Assembly (NCBI GenBank): GCA_965153355.1
Contig: OZ231127.1
Coordinates: 4,402,001 to 4,466,000, forward strand
Reading direction: 5' to 3'
Source: Flaccisagitta enflata
Taxonomy: Eukaryota > Chaetognatha > Sagittoidea > Aphragmophora
DNA length: 64,000 nt
How positions within the stretch are numbered: position 1 is the first letter of the stretch; the number at the start of each line of letters is the position of its first letter. A program made the translations under genes and the position numbers. Positions 23,507 to 35,053 of the stretch are shown here, in pieces. The notes below the pieces were generated by a model. That model saw only the letters and a list, made by a program, of their open reading frames with translations, made no database searches and was not told the origin of the DNA.

Positions 23507-24298
23507 GGTCATTTCCACAATAAACCGGCCCAGCTGAAATTCATGATGTAACAGGCAAAAATATTGTTTATCAATGCTAATCCTTTTTTATGATAGAAGC
23601 TGTTGTAGCACGTTACTTGGGTTTCAATTACAAGCTGATATCCTTCATACTTAAAATTTGGTAGGCTATCTAGCAAAAAAATAGACTAAAATCACCCCTT
23701 TTTTTATGTCACACTGATGTCACACTTAAAACCACAATGAAAAAGATATGAAAAAATCATTAAACCTGCCCAACCTTAGGTCATTTTATTTAATTTGCAA
23801 TCTGAAGAAAATTAAAGTTATATGGCAGCTTAATTGTTGTTAATTATGCAAAAATTTCACTTTTAGTTGATGTATCTAAAATAATGTTTTATTTGATTTT
23901 GATACATAGTAGTATACTATACTTTAAATGACAATATCTTAAGTATTATGGAAATTTTTCTTTTTTCCCCTTTAGTATAGACATAACCCAAGTTACATGC
24001 AAAAATTTCAGACCTCAATATCAATTCTAGCCAGAGATATTGATTTTTGAAGAGAGTGACGGAAAATGTTAACACCTTGTTACTCTAATGTTACTCTGAT
24101 TACAATGAAAACTAACATAGTTGAACACATTTCAAGTATTGGAATATTTTTTTATGATCTGAAAGAGTATCAAATTCTGAGCATAGGGCTCAAATTTTAG
24201 GCTATAAATTGCGACCATTATGAAAGTATGACATTTTTATCAATGTTAACAAATTCAGTCGCCTTATTTCCGCCAGTCTAGTTTATTGTGGAAACTGC
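23507..24298 (+). mobile_element. 792-bp TIR element T1, copy 1
   Basis: Ends GGTCATTTCCACAATAAAC and GTTTATTGTGGAAACTGC form imperfect ~30-bp inverted repeats. Copy 2 with the same boundaries is at 59712-60513. No open frame; probably a non-autonomous DNA transposon. Confidence 0.8.
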
Positions 24299-25084
24299 AC
24301 ACAGCATTGTTTATAGACTGCGTTTATCTGGCGTTTATAAACACCCCTAATATCGAGCACGTAATATCTCTGGAAATCTTGTCTGTACCCCAAAAGTCTT
24401 GTTAAATTGGATACCAAAACAACTGCTCGGTATCGTTATGTGACTTTACCAACGATCGCGCACACTGTCGCGAGTGGTTCTTATTTTGCGAAAAAAAGGG
24501 AGTGTTTTTCTCATTGAATACAACCATTGAACAATGTCAATACAAGTGTTCTTGATGTCATCGTCAAGTTTCAACTTGCTATGAGCGCATCTAGCATGGA
24601 TGATATGGTCTCAATGTGCAGAAATTGTGTACATCCCTATGGGAGAGAAAAAAAAATTTCATTGCCGCCTTTTGCCACGGAAATTTTTACATCACTGTGT
24701 GGAGAATTGAATAAGGAACCCAGGTATATAGTTTTATGGTACAGTTTTGGCCAGCCTTTGCGTAAATCCACATGGAAATTTCATTGCAACTCAGCGATCC
24801 ATTGCTGATGATGGCGAGCGCCGATGGCGGTGAGTCAAAACAGGGATCATCATCGATTCTAGCATCGCGGGTTTGTGTAAACCAGTGGCATTCGCCATTG
24901 TGTGTTTACTGCTATACAGTTTTATCATGATGAATAAAAATTATGAATATCAATAGGATATAAACATATTTTTTTAAATAAAGATGAGGATATATCTTCA
25001 TGATGACAATGATGCAAATAAAGGTATGTCATAAAAATAAGTTAAGGGATATGGAAAAAAATTTATCATTTTAGTAAATTTTGT
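24299..25084. other. Unassigned DNA with a 93-codon frame
   Basis: The frame at 24527-24808 (+) is not repetitive (contains MDDMVSMCRNCVHPYG) but matches no family I recognise. It could be an exon or chance. Confidence 0.3.
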
Positions 25085-25920
25085 TATTTATGTTATGTAA
25101 AATCATTTAAGGTCATTCTAAGTCATTTTAAACCATTTTTGTCATTTCAATCATTTTTGTTATTCAGTCATTTTGTTCATTTTTATCATTTTTATCATCT
25201 TAGTTATTTTAGTCATTTTATTCATTTTAGTCATTTTTGTTATTTGTGTCATTTTTGTCATTTTAGTCATTTTTGTTATTTTTGTTATTTTTGTTATTTC
25301 AATTATTTTAGTCATTCTTGTCATTTTAGTCATTTTAGTCATTTTATTCATTTTTGTAGTTTTAGTCATTCTTGTCTTTTTTGTCCTTTTTGTCCTTTTT
25401 GTTTATTTTTGTCATTTTTGTTTATTTTTGTCATTTTTGTTTATTTTTGTCATCTTTGTCATTTTTGTTATTTTAGTCATTTTAGTCATTCTTGTTATTT
25501 TTGTCATTTCAGTTATTTTTTTCATTTTTGTCATTTTTGTTATTTTAGTCATTTTAGTCATTTTAATCATTTTAATCATTTTAGTCATTTTATTCATTTT
25601 AGTCATTTTGGTCATTTTTGTCATTTTTCTCATTTTAGTAATTTTTGTAATTTTTGTTATTTTTATCATTTTTGTTATTTTAGTCAGTTTAATCATTTTT
25701 GTTATTTTAATATTTCTTTGTATTTTAATCATTTTTATCAATTCTGTTATTATTGTCATTTTTGTTATTTTAGTTATTTTTGTTGTTTTAAGTCGTTTTA
25801 AGTCATTCTACGTCATTTTAAGTTCTTCCAAGTCATTTTAAGGCATTTTAAGTTATTTTTGTCATTTTAGTCAATTTTGTCATTTTTGTCATTTTAAGAC
25901 ATTTTACATCATTCATTTGA
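25085..25920. repeat. Degenerate 9-bp array (GTCATTTTW)
   Basis: About 90 units of GTCATTTTA, GTCATTTTT and GTTATTTTT. The 9-bp period keeps three frames open on each strand, producing fake Phe/His/Ser and Thr/Lys/Met proteins up to 222 codons. Confidence 0.92.
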
Positions 25921-25944
25921 AGTTGTTACGTTGTTTCCAAAAAT

Positions 25945-26385
25945 CTGGCCCGGTCTCAAAATAGTTTTGCCTACACAGCTATCCGATCTTGGAATTCTCT
26001 ATCAGTAACCCTCAAGAGTATTTCTGATATTCGCATTTTCAAAAGAAAACTAAAGACTGCCCTTCTCGCATGTTACACTGACTGATGTTTTTCTTCTTTA
26101 GTCAACTTGGTCTCGAATTTTGCCCCCATCCAAGCGGTTTGGTCTAACTGATCTGGTCAAGTTTTTGTTGAGTTTTTAATACTTTTTTTTATGAGTTTTA
26201 TCAAGTTTTTATCGTTGATCTGTATCTTTTTTCATCTTTTTGAACTGTTATGAATTTTGTTATTGTGGACCCCATTGGAAAAAAGTTATATCATTAGACT
26301 TTTATAGGCTATCCTTGAAGCAGCTTACAGGTACTCGTATTTGTAATTCATGTTTCTAAATAAAATTCATTTATTCATTCATAGG
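25945..26385 (+). pseudogene. LINE 3' end: RT C-terminal tail and 3' UTR
   Basis: A 46-codon frame (25945-26085) reads ARSQNSFAYTAIRSWNSLS...DIRIFKRKLKTALL and stops. This is the usual C-terminal tail of non-LTR reverse transcriptases of the Jockey/CR1/RTE type (R-x-S-F...WN-x-L...F-K-x-x-L-K-x-x-L). A ~290-bp AT-rich 3' UTR follows with an AATAAAATTCATTTATTCAT end, a typical LINE tail of short repeats. The catalytic domain is absent, consistent with 5' truncation during insertion; the 9-bp array lies directly upstream. Confidence 0.75.
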
Positions 26386-26465
26386 TTTTTTTAAGTTTTG
26401 CATGCAAAAAAAATTTATGAATAGAAAAAAAATTCAAAAGAGCCAAGTTAAAGTGAATTACAGAG

Positions 26466-26529
26466 TGCGGTTCACAATGAAATTAGTTCTCAATCATCAA
26501 GAAAAGAAGGGAAGCTGAAGAGTTGTAAG
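26466..26529 (+). repeat. 64-bp direct repeat, left copy
   Basis: TGCGGTTCACAATGAAATTA to GAAGAGTTGTAAG is repeated at 27861-27924 with two mismatches. The two copies bracket two foldback elements. Confidence 0.85.
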
Positions 26530-26689
26530 CTGGGCCGAGCGTGACACTGCAGTAAGCCTCTATTCCGTAGACGTTGCAACACGCCATTTTCCGCCACGTG
26601 GAATAGCGATGCAATGTGTTAAATATCGTGTCGGGGACGAGGCACTGCGGTATGGGACGAGTCTTCAGCGTACTTAAGTATCATCGTTA

Positions 26690-26920
26690 CTATCTTGGCA
26701 AAAAGAAACACTTGTAGTTATAAATAAGCATCAACTTTGGAAGAGTGCTGTTCCTAAACAACAAAAGCTACACTTCCCAGATTGGTCCCATTTTAAAAAT
26801 TTAAAGGAGAGATGTAAAATGGGACCAATATGGGGTCTGTAGCTTTACTCGTTTAGAAGCAATACTCTTCCAAAGTTGATGCTATTTTTAAAACTGCTGC
26901 GTTTCTTTCGGCGAAGATAG
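26690..26920. mobile_element. 231-bp TA-flanked foldback
   Basis: Whole element is an inverted repeat: CTATCTTGGC / GCGAAGATAG ends with TA on both sides (26688-26689, 26921-26922), inner arms AGCATCAACTTTGGAAGAGT and inverse. It carries two inverted copies of the shared core (AAGCTACA...CCAGATTGGTCCCATTTT). Confidence 0.88.
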
Positions 26921-27014
26921 TACAACCTCAAAAATACGCTAGCTAACCTCCTATTTATAAGGAGGACATATCACTTGCCGGACTGATGAAGAGACAGACA
27001 GACAAGGAGATATA

Positions 27015-27797
27015 CAGGGGCTTCAATCTCATTTGACACGAAAAGAACCTATATTATGCAAAAATGAATCATTATTAATCAATGTGATTTGATTTTTTTT
27101 CTCATAAAAGCACTACATATGACGTTTTTTGTGTCTAATTGTAGTACTGAGTCAAATAGTCTGAGAGATATCATTTTAAAGTGAAAGATGTCATGATAAG
27201 ATAGGCGGATTTTTTTGACTTTGGGGTTTTGACCTTTCATCTTTGGATCTGCTCTCATTTCTGAACGCTTTGAGCTACAGAGTTGAGATTGGTCTTGAAT
27301 GGCAGATAATTTCATCTAGTTTTTGTATATGAGAAAAGAGTCCTTTGAAATCATATCATATTCATTATTTTTCTTCTTTTTGGAAAAAAATAATCTTGGT
27401 TACAGTTTTTGTAAGAATTTTGCCTAATTTTTAAAGTGTTTGCCTATAATTTAGAGTTATATGATAAAACCTGACAACTTCCAACTTTGGGGAGTTATAG
27501 TCTATCACTCAACTACAATCTTTCACTTAACTGAAATCAAGCATCTGGGGTTCAAAGCACTTTAAATTCTATATATTTTCCTAATCGAAAGTAGCAAGAA
27601 AACAGTATTTTTTGTTGGATTCACTGCATAACTTCAAATTTTGATTTCTGCCAAACTACAAGACCCAGTCCCATGAAATTTTGATACAAAAAACGTCATA
27701 CATAGTGCTTTCACAGGAAAAAAAAATCACATTGATTAATAAATTAGTTTTTGCACAATATAGGTTCTTTTCGTGTCAAATGAGATTGAAGACCCTG
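27015..27797. mobile_element. 783-bp TA-flanked element, ~110-bp TIRs
   Basis: CAGGGGCTTCAATCTCATTT and AAATGAGATTGAAGACCCTG ends, TA on both sides, TIRs continuing through GACACGAAAAGAACCTATAT to a TATGACGTTTTTTG motif. The core GAGCTACAGA...GAGATTGGTC is at 27265. No transposase; a Tc1/mariner-type non-autonomous element is likely. Confidence 0.88.
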
Positions 27798-27808
27798 TAA
27801 GCAGGGGC

Positions 27809-27810
<2 letters not shown>

Positions 27811-27860
<50 letters not shown>
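27811..27860. repeat. (GA)25
   Basis: Pure GA run directly before the right copy of the 64-bp direct repeat (27861-27924). Confidence 0.95.
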
Positions 27861-27862
<2 letters not shown>

Positions 27863-27924
27863 CGGTTCACAATGAAATTAGTTCTCAATCACCAAGAGAA
27901 GAAGGGAAGCTGAAGAGTTGTAAG

Positions 27925-28845
27925 GCGGAGTAAAGAAGATGAGGAGGGGGCTAATTTTTGGATGCTCTTTTATAAATCATTGCAAGTTCCTGTAGAAACA
28001 ATCACGAGGACATCCATGAACACTTAAAAGAAATACGATTTGCTTTTTTGCCAACATAAGACATTTGCATTTCTTGAGTCGCTCAGCATTCATAGTTGAA
28101 GGGAGACAACAGGCTGAGTCGGAAACATAGAAGGTATTTTGAGCATTTTCAAAGCTGCCTCACAGTTGCAAAAATGTAACCACGTCGATGATTTTTGGTG
28201 TGCATCCTCCTGAACATTGTATTACTTTGACTAAAAAAATTTTGGGCTGAACTGCTGAAATGACCAATTTACCCCTTTACCCTATTTTCACCTTGTCCAA
28301 ATATGGATTTTTGAAGCTTGACAACCAAAATCTATCATCAATGTATCCAAAAATGAATTTTCCCAAGGTATCCTGAACTTGGTTGTGTATTAGATGTTAT
28401 GAGGATTTGGGCTAAATCCAAATCCACCAGTTTGTTTTTCCTGATATTGCTGACTAACTCAGCTTTACTTTGAAGTATTTATAAATATCGTATATTACTT
28501 CCAATTGAGGTTTGCAGTCAAATTCTATAATCTAAGTCCAAAAACTATTTAGTCACTCATCAGCACTTCATCTTGGGCCGACTCAAAAATTTCCTCTCAA
28601 CTCTAGGCTCCAGACACAAGATCTTATGTTTTCCTAGTTCTAACTTATCAGCGTGAGAGGTTGCAAGGGGCGTTGTCTCCTGTCAGTTGATCGGTGCAGT
28701 GGCCAGCGGGAGTGAAAACTGTCGGTGGATGAATAGATGGATGGATAGATGGATTGGCTTACGTGTAGGAGACGACCGGACTTTTTTTAGGCGTTTTTGT
28801 GAGTTTTTTTCACGAGAAATTCGCACCACAACCCATACCAAGCCC
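27925..28845. other. Non-coding DNA, no feature recognised
   Basis: AT-rich unique-looking sequence with a short GGATGGATAGATGGAT tract near 28735. No gene, TIR or RNA found. Confidence 0.4.
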
Positions 28846-29090
28846 CCTACACCCACCCCTACCTAAACCCCTACCCTAAACCAACTACCCTAACCTAAAC
28901 CCACCCTACCCCTAAATCCACCCCTACCCTAAATACATACCCTAAACCACTGTCCTAAGCCCACCCCTGCCCTAAACCCACCCCTCCTAAAACCCACTGC
29001 CTAACCTACCTAACCCCCCCCCTAGCAACTACCTAAACCCCGCTGCCTAAAGCCACCCCTTCCCTGAACCCACCCTTAACCCTAAATCAA
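28846..29090. repeat. Degenerate C-rich (ACCCTAAACCC) repeat
   Basis: Irregular CCCTAAACCCACCCCTACC units with variable spacing. It recalls telomere-type CCCTAA but is not in regular phase. Confidence 0.75.
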
Positions 29091-29663
29091 CAAGAAATCG
29101 AAGAATCATCGATAAATCAACATAAATCAACAAGAAATCAATAACTCGACGTAAGTGAAGCGAGAGTTAGAAATAGTCGAGAGAGGCCGAGACTCGGCTG
29201 AAAACGAAAACAAAAGACTGATGGAGTATAGATAGATGAAGTTAGGATTTATCAAGACACTGGATTATGGAGTGTGATACAGAGTCGATGCTCACGATGG
29301 CAGACGCCTTAGACAATGAACGTTCCTGTCCTTCAGTGATAATCATGTCTTCATCTAATTAAATCTTGAAGAGCTGCTTCCGCATAGGAAAACATATTAC
29401 TATTCTTAGAACCTCTTAGCAATTTTTCCCTTCTGCTTCTTTTTTTTTTCTCAACTTCTTTTTTTTTTTTCAAAATGAAATCAGAGATGCGTTCACCACT
29501 GATCGCCTGGACTGTGTTGGCCATCATCAGCATGAGGTATTTTAATGGACTTTGTTGACTTACCGATATTTAAAGAGCCCGATAGGGCGACTTGATGAGT
29601 CATTCGCCCCCGCGCCATATTTGAAGGGGCGTAACGGACCGACCGAGTTAACAACCGACAGAT

Positions 29664-29900
29664 AAAGGCGTGTTCCTAGTGACGACAACGGACAACCGAA
29701 AAGGCTATCATTTCCTTGTATCGCGTTGACAGCGTAAACACATATTTTTGAATTTCTACCATTCCACGAGGAAGTGAGCCCGTGAACCTAGTGAGGGAGC
29801 CATGCGAGCGTAGTGTTGAGGAGCGCCGCAGGGCGATTGATTGATTGATTGATTGAGTCAGCGGTCTGAGCGAACGCGTGTGCGCGTGGCCGAGATTGTG
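29664..29900 (+). mobile_element. Harbinger-like element, partial
   Basis: AAGGCGTGTTCCTAGTGAC start and an interior with CACGAGG...GTGAGCCCGTGAACC parallel the complete copy at 55028-55269. The 3' end is not recognisable. Confidence 0.5.
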
Positions 29901-30079
29901 ATATTGATACAATGACGCGAAACTTGAGCCGGCCCTTCGTTTCTCACCGTCTCACGTGAGACAAACATGGGAAAGTCGCCTGAAAATCTTCAGACACCTT
30001 ACCTGGTGAGACACTCGTGAGACGCCAGTGATACGTCCATGAGGCCCGTGAGACTCGTGAGACACTTGTAGACGGCGAA

Positions 30080-30226
30080 CAAGGCAAGATACACGGAAAT
30101 TCAGTCGCGGACGGTTGGGCAGGGACAGTTATGCGACACCACTCGGAATTCAAAAAATGTGACGGACCGACATACCGATCGACGGACCCACCGGCCGATA
30201 CGGCGAGATATAGCGTGTTCGCGACT
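30080..30226 (-). mobile_element. Hairpin element HE-9
   Basis: Minus strand: AGTCGCGAACACGC (half the stem lost), CGGTGGGTCCGTCGATCGG, AACTGTCCCTGCCCAACC, third arm GTCCGCGACT, end GCCTTG. Preceded by TTTTT. Confidence 0.75.
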
Positions 30227-30331
30227 AAAAATGCGTTATCGAACACCGGTCAACCGAGGATCGCTCCGTGGGACACAATACTCAGCCCAATGGAGGTCGC
30301 CAAGCAGTGGGTCGTTTGGGTGCTTCATTTA

Positions 30332-30821
30332 CACGCACTTGGCTGAGTAACAACGAGTTATTTTTTTCTGAGGCTCAATGTTGTTATTTGAAAGAAGACA
30401 TGAGGATCAAACCGTTGCTAAACTGTTGTTATTTTTTTCTCATCAATCTTCTGATATAATGATTGATTAGGATGTCTGTACCATCATTCCTTTTGCTGCT
30501 TTCTCTTGAATGACAGGGATCTAGGGTAGGAATGAAATAAAGGAGAACAACCATTCCAAATCAGGAACAAAATACTGTTTTAACTAAAATACAGTAGAAA
30601 AAGCCACCTCTTCTATGAAACCGCCGCATGTTACAATTGAATGCAACGGAAATTATAGCAAATCTAAGAGAAAAGTTATTATTGGTTGGACTTGAGGCTG
30701 AAAAATTGTATATATTTTATATTTTCTGAGGCTGACGATGTTGCTAGAAATGTTCTTATTTTTTTGACATATTGAGCCTCAACGTTGTTATAAAGAAGGT
30801 TGTTACTCAGCCAAGTGCGTG
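30332..30821. mobile_element. 490-bp TA-flanked TIR element
   Basis: Perfect 23-bp ends beginning CACGCACTTGGCTGAGTAAC, with TA on each side (30330-30331, 30822-30823); TIRs extend imperfectly through TTGAGGCTCAAT. No open frame of note. Confidence 0.9.
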
Positions 30822-31003
30822 TAGCCAAAGTGGGTTAATACTTTTTACCCTCTTTAGCTAATGTAAAGTAGCAAATTTTAAAAACTTTTTTTTAATTAAG
30901 GAACACTCCTCTTCCATTTTAAGCAAATTGTTTTATAGGACTTGATTTGCATAATGCAGTCAGACAAATCAATATTCTTTGAATTAGCTGTAACGTATTT
31001 TTA

Positions 31004-31172
31004 AGTCGCGTGCTACGCGACTCTATGACACGCTATGTCGGTCCGCGTTAGCTATTTTCAGCATTTATGGGCGGTTTTTGCGTTACTGCTCCTGCCCAAT
31101 TGCTGAATAACGTTTTTTATCACTGCCCCTGCCCACACTCACGCGACTTCGGTAGCCGTGTATACGGCCTTG
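31004..31172 (+). mobile_element. Hairpin element HE-10
   Basis: AGTCGCG-TGCT-ACGCGACT-CTATG start, GTCGGTCCGCGTTAGC, two CTGCCC boxes, third arm CACGCGACT, GTAGCCGTGTATACGGCCTTG end then TTT. The CGGT repeat is almost absent, so length varies in that part. Confidence 0.85.
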
Positions 31173-31209
31173 TTTGTCATTATAGAATCGTAAATCGGTT
31201 GAAGTAAGC

Positions 31210-31446
31210 TCTTACTTAGTGTTTGTTCTGATACTTGAGTCTATTCTTATGAATATCATGATAATTGCTCCTTTGTTAACAAAACTACATAGGATTTTGC
31301 TGAATTCTGATTTTTTTTGTAGGAACTTCAGGGCTAAAACAAAAACTGAAGATGAAAGAATTTTGAAAAAATATTTATAATCATCGCCACTCCAAAGTAC
31401 CTGAGTAGGGTGAAGGGATACTCCTAACTTTTGCTGCGTGAACATC
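31210..31446 (-). repeat. Dispersed repeat R-A, copy 3
   Basis: Reverse complement matches 17208-17450 (GCAAAAGTTAGGAGTATCCC, TTTCATCTTCAGTTTTTG). Confidence 0.7.
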
Positions 31447-31490
31447 TGAAAAGAACTGGGCAACAGCGTTCAAGAGTTTATGTCCTTTAA

Positions 31491-31770
31491 CAAGGCCGGA
31501 TACACGGGCCAAGACGGTGCGCCGGCGGTATTAATTCTTGAACCTATCCCTTGCTCTATCAGACCTATCCCACACTCTATTGACCCAACCATAGATGAAT
31601 ATGATAATGAATGAAATGACGAGTAACATGAATTCTCAGACCTATCCCGAGCTCTATCAGACCTATTCCAAGCTCTTTCAGACCTATCCCAAGCTCTATA
31701 AGACCTAACCGGAGATGAATATGATAATGAATAAAATGACGAGTAACATGAATGATGAACGAGATTGGTT
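31491..31770. repeat. HE tail fragment and ~21-bp minisatellite
   Basis: CAAGGCCGGATACACGGGCC at 31491 is the inverted 3' end of an HE. Beyond it are about eight TCAGACCTATCCCAAGCTCT units and two direct copies of a GATGAATATGATAATGAAT stretch. Confidence 0.7.
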
Positions 31771-31800
31771 TTCAAGTGATTTTAGACATTTTCTGCGATT

Positions 31801-31868
31801 TTCAACTCGCGCGTGACGTGACGTGACGTGACGGACAGAGCCTCTTATAGAGGTGCTATGGCGCACCT
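31801..31868 (-). mobile_element. HE relative, AGGTGCG subfamily, 5' part
   Basis: Minus strand: AGGTGCGCC-ATA-GCACCTC then TATAAGAGGCTCTGTCCGTC followed by (ACGTC)n. Same layout as HE but with a different self-complementary stem. Confidence 0.65.
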
Positions 31869-32000
31869 AAAAAAACGCATTTCTACTTGTCTTGGGGTTC
31901 AGGGTTGAACTTAAATGTACTCGCAGAATTAAACTGAGCATGAGGAAACACCTTTATATGGCTATGCCAGGGCTTACAGGGTCACAAGTCTGGAGAAGTA

Positions 32001-32211
32001 ACAGGGTTTGCAAGAAATCTTGCACAAACACTACAGTGTGAACTACATAAAAAACATATTTTTTATGACCTAATTCAATTATGTTTATACTGAATTAACT
32101 TGGCAATGTTTAGAAACTTAAGTTCAAATTTCATTGTACAAAGTTGATTAAAAGTTAAGGTTTTTATCTTTATAACTGCAGTGCTTGTGCAAAATTTATT
32201 GCAAGCCCTGT
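32001..32211. mobile_element. 211-bp TA-flanked TIR element
   Basis: Ends ACAGGGTTTGCAAGAAATC and its inverse (ATTTATTGCAAGCCCTGT), ~38 bp, TA on both sides (31999-32000, 32212-32213). Non-coding. Confidence 0.85.
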
Positions 32212-32289
32212 TAGGCCATGAAACGATGTCTTTAACTTAAAGGCCCGATTCATGTGTGACGGGGCTAAATGAGGTTTGACAGTAGAAAT

Positions 32290-32598
32290 TTAATTCCTCG
32301 CAGTGCCGATTGTTAGTCGAGGAGGGCTCTTTTGGTATCGAGAACGCGCCTTTAGACCTTGCTGTATCGGTCGGTCGGTCAGTTCATCATGTGTAGGACA
32401 TCCCAGACAGGATGCAGTATCATGAAAGTATAAAAGTGGTTTCTCAAACTGACCATCGACATCCTCTAGGACCAAAATGATTGTTGTTTTATGCTTTCTT
32501 TGAAAAATGTGCAACGGGTGCCCTTTAATAGATCGCTTGTTGTGGAGCCGAAAATTGCAAAAATTGCAAAAAAAAACGCCAAAATTGACTATTTTCAC
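32290..32598 (-). other. 102-codon open frame, unassigned
   Basis: Frame is not simple sequence in its first two thirds (HNKRSIKGHPLHIFQRKHK), but the rest runs into CGGT-type HE sequence. No family recognised; probably chance or a relic. Confidence 0.2.
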
Positions 32599-32979
32599 TA
32601 TATCTTAATCTCAATTACCCCAGTCCTATGGCAGTTATGCTAGCAAGCACAGCTTCATTAACAGATGAACTTTCAAGAAAAACAAGAATTTCATTTCTGT
32701 GCATAAAGTTCACTTGATTATATCACTATTGGTGCAGCTAAGAAATGGAAAATGATGAAAATTGCAAAAATGATTCATTCGTTCTAAACCGTATCAATCA
32801 TCCATTTACTAGACCATTATGTGAGCTGCAGAGGCTTTACAATCCTAACAATCCTAAAGAACTTGTCGAGTCAACCATGAATTAAAACTATGCCCTTTTT
32901 TGGCCATTTAGACATTTCTGGTTGCTTTGTCTGTCCATGGGTCCAAGAGTTCTTGAGCACAAGTCCAATAAGTCACTCA

Positions 32980-33755
32980 CATGTCATATTGTTAGCGGTA
33001 CCTGATGCCCCAATTATTCTAATCATTATCTCAGGTTATCCAGATTAATGGGGCAGTGGCCTTCTAGGGGGCGATGACCTATGATTCCATGTTCTAGGGG
33101 GGCTGAATTGAGAACTGAGGAGTATGGCTTGAGGCATAAGGGAGCTGGCCTGAGGCTTGAGAGAAGGGCAAGGAGGCACAGGATGATAGGAAGGTTAATT
33201 TAAGGCTTGGAAAGGGTTTATATGAGGCATGGATAGCATTTTTGAGACCTGGGATGCTCAATTCAAGGCATGGGAGGGCTAATGTGAGGCTTGGGAGGGT
33301 CAATTTGAGGCCTAAGAGGGCTTATTTGAGGCTTGGATTGGCTGAGTTGCAGTCTGAGAAGGTAAAATTTGAGGCTCAGGGGGGTCAATCTATGGCCTGA
33401 AAGAGCTATTTTTGACTTAGGACGGCTAATTAGAGGCCTGGGAGGATCAATTTGAGGCCTAGGAGTGATAGTTTAAGGCTTGGGAGGGTCAATTTGAGGC
33501 CGGAGAAAGCTTATTTAAGGCCTTGAATGGCTAATTTGAGACCTGGGATAGCAAATTTAAGGCTTGGGAGGGTCAATTTTAGGTCTAAGAGGGCTTGGGA
33601 GGGCCAATTTCATGCCTGAGAAGGTTTTTTTTGGCTGGGGGGGTGGAAGATGGAGAGACAGAAAAAATTTCCCTGTATGAAATCGTTGATCATTGGCCGC
33701 GGCCAGAAAATTAGAAAATCAAGCGTTTTAGATGCTTTTGGGGCAGCAGCCCCAA
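32980..33755 (+). mobile_element. GC-ended minisatellite element, copy C
   Basis: TTAGCGGTACCTGATGCCCC tail, GGGGCAGTGGCC at 33051, ATGACCTATGATTCCAT, then ~22 degenerate units of GGGAGGGTCAATTTGAGGCC (33100-33630), then the decayed inverted arm CGTTGATCATTGGCCGCGG. Another partial start (GGGGCAGCAGCCCC) follows at 33731. Confidence 0.7.
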
Positions 33756-33855
33756 AGGGCCAATGTCTGTTTATCCATCTGAATGTCTGTACATCCATCT
33801 ATCCATACATCCCCCCAGGCCAGAAAGCCCCAATCAACCTATCCAAGACCATATA

Positions 33856-34635
33856 CAGTATGATTGTTTTAGTTTGTAACATTTCCGCAGCTCGACATGA
33901 TTCTTAAAGTAATTGAAATAATTGAATTCTGAAAAAAGTTTTTAAAAGACTATGAAAATACATTTTATAACATATTATTCAAAGGATCTACTTAGAAAAA
34001 TCTGATTCTCTCATGAAAAAATGAACTACAGGACCAATTGACAAGTTGTAAAATTGAAAAATTTGAAAACTTAACAGATGAACTGTTTGCCTTTAAAGTT
34101 TATTCTCATTTCTAAACGGTTTGAGCCACAGATGCCAGATTGGTCTCAAATGAAAGATAATTTGATCTAGTTTTAAGGTTTTCTGATGATTAAGCACTGA
34201 TTTGATATTTTGAATACAATTTATCAACTATAGGCACGTATTTTTGTTAAATTCTTAAAAATGATCTCATTTCTTTGATATTTTTTTATGATACATGTTT
34301 CCAAACAGGTTTCTTTTTTTTATTTTCTAAAACTACTTTAGATTATCTTTCATTTGAGACCAACCTGGTATTTTAAGGGCAAATAGTTTAGAAATAAGAG
34401 CGATGCAAAGAAAAACAGTTTATCTCAAAACATGAAAAACAGTTTATTTTAGCCAAATATGACTTGCAACTAATAGTAAGAAATCTGGATCCAATTTTTG
34501 TTAAAAAGTCTTGGGATTTTAATATCATGAAATGTATTTTTAATATCTTTCACTATCTTTTTGAGAATATGATTATCTCTACAACTTTAAAATTTATGTT
34601 GTCATGAAATGTTACAAACGAAAACAATGATACTG
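33856..34635. mobile_element. 780-bp TA-flanked foldback
   Basis: Ends CAGTATGATTGTTTTAGTTT and inverse (AACGAAAACAATGATACTG), TA on both sides (33854-33855, 34636-34637). It has the core forward at 34110-34160 (AAACGGTTTGAGCCACAGAT) and inverted at 34340-34395. Confidence 0.88.
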
Positions 34636-34639
34636 TATC

Positions 34640-34925
34640 TACCAATTGGAGGCTAGAATCAGCTCTCTCAGGCATGAAACCAGCCCTCCCAGACCTGAAA
34701 TCAGCTCTCTCAGGTCGAATATCAGCCCTCACAGGCCTAAAATCAGTCCCTTTCAGACTGATATCAGACTTCTAAGAGATGCTCAGGTCTTCTGTTACTT
34801 CTTCCCTGAAAGTATGAAAAGAGATTCACCTGTATCTGCAGGACATCGGTTTCTTTGGTTACCACACTCCTTCTCTTGTGCATTAACTGCAATAGAGCAG
34901 GGCATTGGATACCACTGACCATATG
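34640..34925 (-). mobile_element. GC-ended element fragment with 22-bp repeats
   Basis: Five CAGCTCTCTCAGGCATGAAA-like units (34640-34780) and the tail GGGCATTGGATACCACTGACC. Arms are missing. Confidence 0.6.
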
Positions 34926-35053
34926 ATATCCTTGGATGACTTGTTATGTATGTCTGTAGAGGGGGTGCCATGGGGTGAAGAGGGAGGTTGAACGCCCCTG
35001 CCTACCCATCTGCTACAACATTGTAACCCCGTTTTGCTTGTTCTTCCTTTTTT

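Noticed and set aside
25139-25841. 220-codon Phe/His/Ser and Ile/Val frames.
   Set aside because: Produced by a degenerate 9-bp array; both strands and several frames are open.
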